The notes under the pieces were generated by a model that saw only the letters and a program-made list of their open reading frames with translations, was not told where the DNA came from and searched no databases. A program made the position numbers and the translations under genes. Positions 11,601-22,208 of a stretch of 64,000 nucleotides of DNA are shown here, in pieces; position 1 is the first letter of the stretch, and each line of letters starts with the position of its first letter. Source of the DNA: Trichoderma breve (Eukaryota; Ascomycota; Sordariomycetes; Hypocreales; Hypocreaceae); assembly GCF_028502605.1 (NCBI RefSeq), contig NC_079237.1:1302001-1366000 (forward strand), read 5' to 3'.

Positions 11601-14600
11601 GGACTGCTGCTTATCAATGCCGGACACGTAATGAAAAACAGAACGAGATGGTCTCGGAAAAGATTACAGAAAAAGGGTATGTGGTAAAACTCGGGGGTAA
11701 TGAAAGCGATGTGGGCCAATTGTACCAAACAAAAAGAAAGGGAGAAAAAAGCATGATGTGTGTGCTTGATGAACAGGTTCATGGGTTCGGATGTATGTGT
11801 TATGAAAACACGGAGTATGGTTGGTTGTACAAGTATAGTTGATAATTTAGCGAGCGATAATAGTATAATGATTCACCCTGAAAAGGAGCACCACTGGACA
11901 TTGGGCATCAACACGCCTTTGTGAAAGACTATTTGCCGAATGTCCTGAGATGGGGGAAACAGCGGTGCAAGGATACGTGTATGATGGGACCCTGAAAACG
12001 GGGGTTCATCGTACAGCTGGACCGGCCTGTTGGAAAACGACAACGCGAGGCGGTAGAGATGGCGAGATGAGATGTGATGAAATGTGATAAAGGGTCGTCG
12101 TCGGAGATTTTCGTGATAGACCCGATGAATCTGAGGTGCTGGATGGAGATGGGCAGACTGGAACGCTACAGTACTTTGACTGTTACCCTACAAGTTCAAG
12201 AGGCAGAACTACTGCAGCTCATGACATATGAGAGATTGAATGAGAACAGCGTAGCTCCAATATCTGCAGGAACTCTCCTTCAATCTCTGCGTATCACCAC
12301 TTCAACCAACCGGCAGCAACCCGAACACTCCAGCACTACTAGAGCGCAGATTGTCTTCATCACCGCCGCCTTACAGCATGCCCGCACACCGATGAGGCTC
12401 ATTGCCACCATCGCGAGATTCTGACAGGACTGTCCCCCGGCAGCTACCGGTCCAAGCGTCTCTAAGCGATATCTTCCAGCCATTTTGCCAAGCCCTTTTT
12501 TATCTTTTGTTGTCTCCTTGAACCCTTGCGGTGTGAGATCCACCGCCCGCCCATAAGATCATAAGAGAAAAAAAGGGCTGCACGGGCTTCCCCGAGCATG
12601 GCATGGGGGACCCGGGGAGCAAGGGGATGATACAACAAAGACAAGAGAGGCTGCAGACATGGTCACCTGGCCTCGTGCTTCTCTGTGTGGAGCTGGTGCG
12701 GGAAGGCAGGTAGGATTCCTGTCTCTTTTTTTTTTCGCCTCTGCGTGATACGCGGCATCGAAGTATGCACACGCCCCGAGTCCGTGCCCGGATGGAAGGG
12801 GACTGGGGGGGCATCCAGACTGAGAAAACGTGAGGTTGAACGAAACGGTTTGCCACTCCCGTGTAAAACCCGGCGTGAGGTTGACGGGATTAGGCGGAAC
12901 GGTTTTAGTAATTGGTGACTGGCGAGGCCGATGTTGAAGAGATTTGATCCTTTCGTCTTCAAGATGATGTGCGATGATGGTGCGGCGGCTTGAGAGCCGA
13001 GAATGAGAGATTTTGCATGCTCGTGATTGGCATCCTGGAGAGCTGAATAGTAATTGATTTCGTCAAAGTCATCAGATAAGTGCAGCTGGATTCGTATCGT
13101 ATAAAGCAGAGCTGAAAGAGTGTCCGTTTTGGCTTGGCTTGGTTTGGATGTTTGGCGGATAAAAAGGCCCTGGCTAATGTCGAGGGAAACTTATCCGGCG
13201 TGCATATTGTGGCTGGCTGACAAACTGTGGCTGGAGAAGTACCCCTGTCGCTGTGGCTGGCTGTGGCTGCGGGGGCCGAGAGACCCAAATGGCATGTGAT
13301 CAGAGCACTGACTGAGGCAACGTAACCCAATTTTTTTCGACGAGATTGTCTCTGCCTTTTAGCTTATCGCAAAGCAATTGCTTCAATCGCCAAGAATGCG
13401 TCTCAGCAGTTGGTGGGTTAAAAGCGACTATCAGGATCATGAGACGGAATGTTTGCATTCCGCCAATGGCGAGTCCAATCGAATGAGAGTATTATCGCGA
13501 CTTTTCTGCATTCGTGATCGTGACAGCTTCAAGAGTGTCCAGCTCGGGGATTCTCTACCGAAAGTTTCCCGAACCCCTCAGACATCGAGGCCCTTGTCGC
13601 CAGCCACAGCCGAGCCGCTCCTCATCTCCATCCATTCACATGCCTAGCTTCGACGCGTGGCTTGTCATCTTCGGTTCGCTCGAACCCCGAGTTGCCCCCA
13701 AATCTAGACTTCAGGCCCACTCCGAGCATTTGTTTGGAGAAGAGGACCCGCGCAAGTCCGTATCCCGGAGGACGGCCTGCGGCGTGATTGGTCTGGAGGA
13801 GGCAATTCGAACCTTTCAGGGAATCCGGCCCAGACCCCATCCGAACCGGCTGTACCGGGATCGCAGAGCCAAAGTGAGGGTTCAGGCTCTGCTTCGGGAG
13901 TCCTTTCCCAGCGTGACATCACTGGATATGGCGGCTGAGGTTACCATGACGGCAAAGGCTCCAGAAGAAGAGGTTTGAAAAGGGAAATCATAAGAGCTTC
14001 GACGACAAGCCCCTGGTTCGCAGCGTTCAAAACACACAAGCCACCACGTGGAGAATTGCGAGGCCGGTTGTGCAGAAAAACTAGACAAGCCACAAGGTTC
14101 AATAAACATTGATCTTTGGTCAACAGCCTTGCCTTTTCCCTCTTCCCACCCTTTTGCTCTTTGCTCCTCACTCGCCCCTTTGGTTCCACGAATCAGTGCC
14201 GCCAAGGCCCCCCAACCTGATCGTCATATCGAGCGGAATCTCGTTTGACCCACGTCGGTCGGACATCGTCCACCGAGCTCAGTCTCAGTTGACTATTGAA
14301 GTCACCTCATCTGACGCAAAACCTATCTTCTGATTAAATTTTTGGGCTGTCTTTCGCCTTTTTATTCCACTTGTGGCTTCCCGTGCAAATCTTCCTTTTT
14401 CCCGTGCTCCTCTGTCTTGCAGATCCTACCTGGACCCCTCGCTCTTCTCCTGTCCTTTAAGAGGCGCTCGCCCCCACGACAAATCTCCTACCTAAAGCCT
14501 CATCAATCACTTTACTTCACACAAGCCCTGCCATTGGAGGAATCCCTGCCCATCAGCATTCTCTTGTGCCCCTCCTCCTAACAACCGCTTACGAACTTCA

Positions 14601-14602
14601 CC
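11601..14602. other. 3-kb intergenic region upstream of glycerol-3-phosphate dehydrogenase
   Basis: I find no gene here; the open frames are short and unconserved in appearance. The proximal part should be the channel's 3' UTR. The distal part carries the 13679 CTCG-N5-CGAG element and a pyrimidine-rich leader (14350-14600) typical of strongly expressed fungal promoters. Confidence 0.6.
13679..13692. promoter_or_regulatory. candidate shared element, copy 3 (dehydrogenase promoter)
   Basis: CTCGAACCCCGAGT contains a perfect inverted repeat CTCG-N5-CGAG, the sort of spaced half-sites a Zn2Cys6 dimer can bind. It lies about 920 bp upstream of the dehydrogenase ATG. Function is inferred. Confidence 0.35.
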
Positions 14603-16679
14603 ATGGCTCGAGGCTTCTCAAGCCTTCGACGGCCTCTGCTGGGCCTCGGCGTCGTCGCCACGGCTGGAAGCGCTGTTGTCTACTCTCGCACCAGGATATC
14701 TCACGCTACACACAAGCCGATCGCGGAAGTCAAGCGAGACAGCAATGGCCGCATCATTCCGCCAGCTTTCCCCGCCATTTCTTCCCGGATGGAGCAGCTG
14801 GCTGAGCTGAAGCGACACAGCAAAGCAAACGAGAATCTTGAAGAGTACGATCTCCTCATTATCGGAGCTGGCGCGACCGGTGCCGGCATTGCGCTCGACG
14901 CCGTCACTCGAGGCCTCAAAGTGGCCATCGTGGATCGCGATGACTTCTCCGCGGGCACCAGCTCCAAAAGCACAAAGCTGGTCCACGGCGGCGTGCGCTA
15001 TCTCGAAAAGGCCGTCATGAACCTGGACTACTCCCAGCTGCAGCTGGTGATGGAGGCGCTGCACGAGCGCAAGACGTTCCTCAAAATCTCGCCTCACCTT
15101 TCCAACTCTCTTCCCATTCTGCTGCCCCTCAAGAACTGGTTCCAGGCCCCCTACATGTGGATTGGCACAAAGGCCTACGACTTGCTGGCCGGCTCACAGG
15201 GCATCGAGGGCTCTTACTTTATGAGCAAAAGCAAGGCTCTCGCCAACTTCCCTCTGCTGCGCTCAGACGACATGGTTGGCGCGCTGATTTACTATGATGG
15301 CCAGCACAACGACTCCCGAATGAACGTTTCTCTTGCGCTTACTGCTCAGCTTTACGGCGCCACCGTCCTGAACCACGTCGAGGTCACCGGCTTGGACAAG
15401 GACCAGAACGGAAGAATCCGCGGCGCGACCCTCCGAGATGTTTTGGGCAACGGCGACAAAGAGTTTACCGTGCGCGCCAAGGGTGTCATTAACGCCACCG
15501 GACCTTTTACCGACGCTGTCGAGCGCATGGACGACCCATCGCGCATGACTCTTGTAGCTCCCGCTTCCGGTGCCCACGTTATGCTTCCCGGCAGTGTGTG
15601 CCCGAACGGCATGGGCATGCTCGAGGCGGCAACTTCCGACGGACGAGTCGTGTTTGTGCTGCCCTGGCAGGGATACACTGTCGCCGGAACCACAGACAAT
15701 GCTTGCGAAATCGAAAAGGAGCCGGTAGCGCAGAAGGAAGACGTGGACTTCATCCTTACGGAAGTTAACAAGCTTCTGCGGCCCGAAGCGAAGCTTGGCC
15801 AATCTGATATTCTGGCAACTTGGTCTGGTAAGCATCACACCCCTCCCCCTGCTGTGGTCGTATAAAGACCTTGACTAATAAGTATATATAGGCATCCGAC
15901 CTCTTGTTCGAGACCCCAAAGCCAAGAACACCGAATCCCTCGTACGAAGCCATCTCGTCACCGTTTCGCCGTCCGGTCTTCTGACCTGCGCTGGTGGTAA
16001 ATGGACCACGTACCGCCAGATGGCCGAGGACGCAGTCGACGAGGCTGTCAAGACATTTAGCCTTGCTCCAGCTGCCGTTGCCCTCCCTGATATCAGCGGT
16101 GCCGGTCTCCCTGGTGTGCAGACCACCGGCCGCTGCATCACCAAGGATGTTCCGCTCATCGGAGCCCATGGCTACTCTACGTCTCTCGCCTCTCAGCTCA
16201 TGGAGGCTCACCACGTCGATGCCGATGTTGCCCACCACCTGGCCCACAACTATGGCGACCGCGCTTGGGCCGTTCTATCAGCTTCCAACTCTGCCGCCAC
16301 TCGCCTGATCCCCACGCTTCCCTTTATCGAAGCCGAAATCCGCCATGGTGTTAGGTCTGAAGCTGCCTGCACTGCTGCCGATCTCATCTCCCGCCGAACC
16401 CGCCTTGCCTTCCTCGACGTTGAGAACGCACTGCGCGCACTGCCCCGTGTTATCGACGTCATGGGTGAAGAGCTCAAGTGGTCCGGCGATCGAAAGCAGC
16501 AGGAGTGGAAGGAGGCCGTCTCGTTCTTCAAGTCAATGGGACTGTCGCAGGACAAGCTCAACATCACTCGCAAAGAGGTCGAAGCCCTCCCTGCTCTGCC
16601 AATCAGGAAGCCCGAGGTGGCTGCTACGCCAAAGGGAGTGGAATTGGGCAAGCTCGAGGCCAACGGTGTTATGGCATAA
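14603..16679 (+). CDS. FAD-dependent glycerol-3-phosphate dehydrogenase, mitochondrial
   Basis: Oxidises glycerol-3-phosphate to dihydroxyacetone phosphate and passes electrons to ubiquinone at the inner mitochondrial membrane. Exons 14603-15827 and 15892-16679 give 670 aa. The N-terminus (residues 1-30) is basic with a hydrophobic stretch (LLGLGVVATAGSAVVYS), fitting a mitochondrial presequence or anchor. The FAD-binding motif LLIIGAGATGAG is at residues 84-95, followed by the family signature STKLVHGGVRYLE. The second exon begins IRPLVRDPKA and has LTCAGGKWTTYR before the C-terminal DAO_C domain. The intron lies after TWSG. It completes the glycerol route with the kinase and channel. Translation starts in the consensus CACCATGG. 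Confidence 0.95.
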
Positions 16680-17462
16680 CCTATCGTGCCTGAGCTGGGC
16701 CTATGGAATCTGTTGACCGTCAGCATCAATGAGGATCGGCAGGCAGATTCTTGTACATAGTATTATCTGCATGGAACGGGGTTATTTCTTTGTTTATTTT
16801 TCTTTTGTCTTTTGGAGCATGATACCTGGGCTATCTAACCGGAAAGAAATGGTGCGAAGATGCATTACATTGGGTAGAAGCAGCGGTTGGGATTTAAGAT
16901 ATGGGAACCATAGACAGCTTGTCTTTTTCTTTTCTTGTCGTTTGTCTTTTTTATACACCAGTCATTAGGTATATCGATACTACTACAATATACAAGACTA
17001 CATTCACATACCTCTCTTTGTTCGATTCTCTCATTAATACCTCTTCCCTTCTATGAAGGCATGAGAATATTGCATTGACTCTTCCTATACTGGCATTGAA
17101 ACATGATTGGTTCAATAGGCTCAAATTTACTAAAGTGGTGATATGCTTAAACTCTGTTGATGCTTTCAGTAGCAGATGAAAGGCCTGATGTTCGCTAGCA
17201 AGGTTGTAGCAGGCGAAGAGAAGGAGCAAATTGCAGGTGCATGGCCTCATAGAAGGAAGCAAGCAAGCAACTACGAAGCGAGGCAGGCGCTTAGATGCTC
17301 TATATTTATATCTCGGCTGTGTTGCCAACTTGAGACTCTTTACACTCTCCATCAACATCAGCTCTCTGAACATACGGCTTTTGGATCATCACTCTTTTCT
17401 GATATAATTTACTTTTCATCAGATTCATCACCGGTTACATCTGTTCTGTTACAACGGCAAAG
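16680..17462. other. intergenic region, protease promoter
   Basis: The first part is the AT-rich 3' flank of the dehydrogenase. The second part is the subtilase promoter with a TATA-like run at 17301-17310. No further gene is seen. Confidence 0.6.
17301..17310 (+). promoter_or_regulatory. TATA-like element of the subtilase gene
   Basis: TATATTTATA lies about 155 bp upstream of the subtilase ATG and is the best TATA-like run in this promoter. Confidence 0.4.
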
Positions 17463-18801
17463 ATGGCCTGGTTCAGGACTCTTGCACTCTTCTTGTTCAC
17501 TGTCACGCCATACGTCACAGCCCTCCCTTTGAAAACCACCAGACAAGGCTCGGTTCTGGATGTAGACGGCCTTGCGGACGAGGATTGGTACATTGTGACT
17601 CTCCACAAGAACATTTCGCCCTCTGCCTTCGCAATACACCTCGCCAAAATAAATGACACCTACCACCACAACTCCTTGAACGATGAGCAGAACAGACCCT
17701 CTGGAGTCGGAAAGACATTTGCCATTGGTGACTACCGGGGTTATTCTGGAGTCTTCGATAAAGACACTATCGCCTTGCTCTGGAAAGATGCAGATGTGAG
17801 TATAGCCACTCATGCTGATGAATCTGTCTATTCTAACGCACGGGTGTCTTCAGGTAGCAGAAATCGAGCGAGACGAGTTCTGTACTATACAGGGGAAGCT
17901 TGTGACGCAGCGTCATGCCCCCTGGGGCCTTGCGGCCTTGTCTAGCAAGAAGCCCGGTGGCAAGTCATACCGCTACGACAAGAGCGCGGGCAACGGCACG
18001 TTTGCATACGTGGTTGACTCCGGCGTCTTCACCAAGCACGACGAATTCGGTGGGCGGGCTTCGGTTAGGTATAGCGTAGATCCCAGCGACTTGTCGGACG
18101 TCGAGGGACATGGGACTCATGTTGCCGGAATCATTGCGGGCAAGACCTTTGGCGTGGCCAAGCAAGCGGAAATTATCGGTGTCAAAGTGCTCCCCGACGG
18201 CGTTGGCATCATCTCGGACGTACTTGACGGTTTTCAATGGGCGGTCCAAGACATTGTCCTCAAAGGCCGCCAAAACCGTTCCGTCATCAACCTGTCTATT
18301 GGTGAGTGACGCTGATGAGAATGGACATGGACGGAATCAACTGACACTGAGACAGCAAGTCCCTTTTCTATCGCATTCAATCGTGCCGTTGATGCTGCCT
18401 TTGAAATGGGAATTCTCAGCGTCGTTGCAGCTGGAAACGCAGGAATGGAGGCCCGAAAAATGTCTCCTGTATCAGCAGCAGAAGCCTTGGCTGTGGGTGC
18501 CATCAACAGCGAATGGACACAGACTATTTTTTCCAATTTCGGCCCCGAAGTCAACATCCAAGCCCCTGGTTACCACATAGAGTCCGCCTATATTGGTACT
18601 GAGAATGCGACCAACACCATGAGTGGCACTTCAATGTCGGCCCCTCACGTTGCCGGACTTGCCTTGTATCTGGCTGCCTTGGAAAACACGAAAAATGCAA
18701 AGGAGTTGAGAGACAGAATCCTGGAACTGGGCGTCCAGGGCAAAGCGAAGGAACTCACGAGCGATACCCCCAACTTGGTTGCTCACAACGGTGCTCGCTA
18801 A
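17463..18801 (+). CDS. secreted subtilisin-like serine protease (S8, proteinase K type)
   Basis: A secreted endoprotease. Exons 17463-17795, 17854-18301 and 18356-18801 give 408 aa, the usual prepro size. Residues 1-20 are a signal peptide (WFRTLALFLFTVTPYVTA). An inhibitor-I9 propeptide follows (DEDWYIVTLHKNISPSAF), then the mature start near RHAPWGLAALS. The catalytic triad is visible: Asp in YVVDSGVF, His in GHGTHVAGI, Ser in GTSMSAPHVAG. The oxyanion Asn is in VVAAGNAG. Both introns are canonical and restore conserved joins (SVINLSI-ASPFS). Such enzymes serve protein scavenging or attack on other fungi or insects; nothing here decides between them. Confidence 0.95.
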
Positions 18802-19309
18802 ACTCTTTTTCTCTCCCCCCCTCATCCCTCATTACTTTTTGCTTTATGATTCTTCTTGTGTAGCATAGAGATACAATTATTGGTATAGTATTAATACAGA
18901 GTTTGGAAGGGATGATGACGTTTACTCTTGAACCGAGAGATGCGCATACAAACAGCAAACAGTAGGGGTACATGGCCGATATGCAAATGGCCACGCAAAA
19001 GTACGGCTGTTTGCACTTGGCCTCCACGAGTGACTTTTCTCTGGGCTCGATTTTTCTTCAAACCGTTCGCTTCAATGTGGGACCGAGCACTGTCAAAATT
19101 GCATCAATCGTGATTTTTCAATCCTTAGTTCGTCAACTTCTTTTACCTTGTCTGCCTATTGTAATGCCAGGGGTGCAAGGCTTGTTCTTTATTCTTGGTG
19201 CTGCTAAACGATGTTCTAGACGATTCTCTTTTTGAGGCTTGAAACTTTTCTTACGATCTATCAGCTTTCTTAGTCTTGGCAGAAACATAGTTTGCTAACG
19301 AGGTTAGTC
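18802..19309. other. intergenic, nothing recognised
   Basis: AT-rich 3' flank of the subtilase and presumed promoter of the next open frame. No gene or clear element is seen. Confidence 0.5.
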
Positions 19310-20470
19310 ATGGAGCACCCTAGTATCGTGAAGGGCGATATCCGGATGGCTAACTCTATCGTAGCCGTGCTTTGTGGATTTTGGCTAAAGAGTAACAGAG
19401 ACAACATCGATAGGAAATCAATGGATGCAGAAGGAAAAGCTGTACTACTGCGGCGTCGGCGTCGCTGGCACAGTCGCCGTAGCCGAAGCACGTCGAACCG
19501 CTCCTCGACGACGCCATCTCGAGCCAGATCCAGAGCGGTAAACTCGATGAACTCGGCGAGAAGAATGACGGTTATTCCTCCCTACAGCGGGTACAACATT
19601 GTCGACTGGCACATTTACAATCGTCTTACAACCCTATGGAAGACTGAGTCGCAGTCATGGTCAGAAAGCGAGCGTCGCGACTTTGTCGAGTGGGTTCCCA
19701 GGGCCCTCGTCACGGAAAGAGAAAACTCGATGCTGGACCATCCGCTGGCGGAGCACATGCGGTGCAACGCGCCGAGCTGGGGCCATTTCGTCATCTTGAG
19801 GGTCATGTTTGGGGCGTCGCAGTGTGCGAGGCAGAACTGGAGGTACGAGAAGAGGGCTGGGGAGGATGCGCCGCCGGGGGTTGTGCCGAGGGATGTGGAT
19901 GAGGTTTTGAGGACGAATCGGATGAGGGCGCCTGCTATGATGAAGATTCCGACGATGGAGGTTGATGGCGAGAATGTGGAGAGGGATTGTGGGTGTTTGT
20001 GGTGTTTGTGGTGTTTGAAGAAGAAGGCGGATAAGGCGAGTCGGGGGAGTACATCTTCTTCTTCGAGTCGAGAGGTGAAGACGGCGAGGAGGGAAAGGGG
20101 AGAGCAAGAGAAGTGTCCTCGAGGGGAGAGTATATTCACGGGAGAAGGGGAGACGTGTGAGGATCGAGCGAGGAGGTTTGAGCGGGAGCAGGGCGTTGAG
20201 CCGGAAGAAGCACCAAATGGCGACGATGGTGAGAGCGAGGAGGATGAGGTTACTGGGGTTGTTACGCAGGCGTCTTCTTTTCAGGAGAGATCGACTCTTG
20301 TGTGCACGGATGGGGCGAATCGGAGTTTGAGGGAGGTTGTGGTTAAGCAGGGGAGTATGATTGAGACGCTGGTGAGGTTGGTGGAGAGGCAGCATGAGAG
20401 GATGGGGAGGTTGGAGAGGAGGGTGGATGGGGGGCGGGGGAGGAGCGAGGGGAGCTATCGGGATGTTTGA
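19310..20470 (+). CDS. uncharacterised charged protein with C-terminal coiled coil
   Basis: I do not recognise this protein. The open frame runs 386 codons from the first in-frame ATG. A basic Arg/Ser-rich segment near residues 45-85 precedes the only compact-looking part (about 85-190; contains YNIVDWHIYNRLTTLWK and FVEWVPRALVTERE). A Cys/Trp-rich patch (CGCLWCLWCL) and long acidic and basic low-complexity stretches follow. The last 50 residues have heptad spacing suggestive of a coiled coil (MIETLVRLVERQHERMGRLE). The second half is very rich in G-ending codons, unlike its neighbours. The opposite strand is also open for 334 codons but reads as proline/serine/leucine low complexity, so I favour the plus strand. 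Missing introns at either end are possible. Confidence 0.5.
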   Translation: MEHPSIVKGDIRMANSIVAVLCGFWLKSNRDNIDRKSMDAEGKAVLLRRRRRWHSRRSRSTSNRSSTTPSRARSRAVNSMNSARRMTVIPPYSGYNIVDWHIYNRLTTLWKTESQSWSESERRDFVEWVPRALVTERENSMLDHPLAEHMRCNAPSWGHFVILRVMFGASQCARQNWRYEKRAGEDAPPGVVPRDVDEVLRTNRMRAPAMMKIPTMEVDGENVERDCGCLWCLWCLKKKADKASRGSTSSSSSREVKTARRERGEQEKCPRGESIFTGEGETCEDRARRFEREQGVEPEEAPNGDDGESEEDEVTGVVTQASSFQERSTLVCTDGANRSLREVVVKQGSMIETLVRLVERQHERMGRLERRVDGGRGRSEGSYRDV

Positions 20471-22208
20471 TTGGAGGGTAGAGGATGTACAGAGGGCTGT
20501 GAGAGAGCGGAAGTGTGATGGAGAGAGAGAGGTTGAGGTTTGTAGTGGTGATGTTTGTTGAAGGTGTTGGTGTTGGTGTTGGATACGAGGCTGAATAGTC
20601 TGCTTTGAAGTTGTTGTTGATGAGATGGGTTTAATGTCTAATTTTGTATTTACAATCCTTGCCATTTTTCTTGAGTGAGCTTAGGAAGTGTATTTTATTT
20701 GTTTAATGTAGTTTGTGATGAGAATATTTGCTCGTTATCATAGCTTATAGGGTAAGGGAGTTTTGTGTGGTAGTGAGGCTTTGGTCGATCCGCATACTAA
20801 TATAGGTAGGTCTAGGTTGAGATACACAAAGTAACAGGCCTTGTGCTTATTTGACGTAAATGGAATTTCTTCAACTGCTTACTGCTAATGACCTTTGCTA
20901 TTCACTTCAATAACTCATCTCCATCAGAAGAGCATTGTCATTTAGTTGTATAGCGGGGTAACTGATACACGGCCTTCCCTTACTGTACATTTACTGGGTT
21001 TCTGTGTATCAATTGACTTGTATCAAATTGGACAACTTATTTTGCATGATACTTAGGTAGTTCTCCGAATAAAGAATGTCATCAATTCCAGGTTCAAAAG
21101 TTGAATTACTTGGTACTAAAGGTGCCGAATACCAGCAGAAACACGCCAGAGTCACACAAGTCGTCATACCTCTGATACAAAGTGGCACGATAGTCACCTC
21201 AGCCCGTGCCACCCAATCAGAGCAGACGCGGGCGGGGGAATTGCATGTGAAGTGAATAAGTCGCACACGTAAGAGTACACGGAGGTACCGCGACTTTTGC
21301 CAGGCGGGGCAGCCGAGGTACCTCGAGGTTGCGCTTGTTGTGTGATGGTGTTGACCTACTATGCGATTTTACGAGTACTAAGAAATTAGCCGTTTGTGTA
21401 GCTAGACAAATCATGAATTGAGCCTGGAATTGGTTAAAAGTTGGTGGGAGTTGATGGCGTTACATTATGAAAACCTGTTCCTTGTTGTCATATCAGGGAG
21501 TTACACGGCCGTATGTGCGTAAAATCCTTCGTACAAGAGCTGGGCGAGGATTTGCTCCATTGTTCACTGGTGGCCCCTCGGCGGGGTTGGCGGGGACATT
21601 TTCCAATGCTTGAGCTTGATTTGAGACAGGCCAAGTTGATACCCGATCGGCCCCTCAAGGCAAAGTGAAAGCTCCATTGAAACTCAATCCTCCTAGCGCT
21701 CGATACGGGGTAAAAGCTCAGGGATGATTGATGGACGACAAGCTGGGATTTGATTGATCCAATCCATAGATGGCATCTCCAGAGCCTCAGCGAGCAGATG
21801 CGCTAACCTTCGGCGCCCGCGGTCGTCCATCCGGGTGCCAAAGAGTGATGGATGTGCCTAGGCTCGGCTGTTTGTTTGTACAGACCAGTGCTGTGTTTAA
21901 GTTCTCATTCCTTTGTAGCTGTGTTAAAGCAAGCTGTATTCATGCAAATTAATTGGAGGTGCCAATGTTCCCCCTCCGTACCGGTACCAGCGCACGCAAC
22001 ACACACCACTCGCATCACCCGATAACAATCGATTGAATGTACATGTACATGCGCCTCTGCATGATAAAGCTGCAAATATCCCGCATGCGAGATATGTACA
22101 CGTAGACTCAACTTGACTTGACTCATCTCATTTCGCCCTCTCAGCTTTGCTTCTCCTTCACCCTCTCCAGCAGGCAGCAGATCAGATCAGATCAGTAGAG
22201 CAGCCGCC
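20471..22208. other. 1.7-kb intergenic, no gene seen
   Basis: AT-rich with no conserved open frame. A (CAGAT)n run at 22188-22205 sits directly in front of the next start codon. Confidence 0.55.
22188..22205. repeat. short (CAGAT)n run in the 5' leader
   Basis: Three CAGAT units plus CAG stand just before the ATG of the FAD dehydrogenase. Confidence 0.8.

Noticed and set aside
10962..11627. 221-codon minus-strand frame
   Set aside because: Antisense to the aquaglyceroporin, spans its intron and has no conserved motif.
19661..20665. 334-codon open frame on the minus strand
   Set aside because: It reads as Pro/Ser/Thr/Leu low complexity and is the mirror of the G-ending codons of the plus-strand frame.
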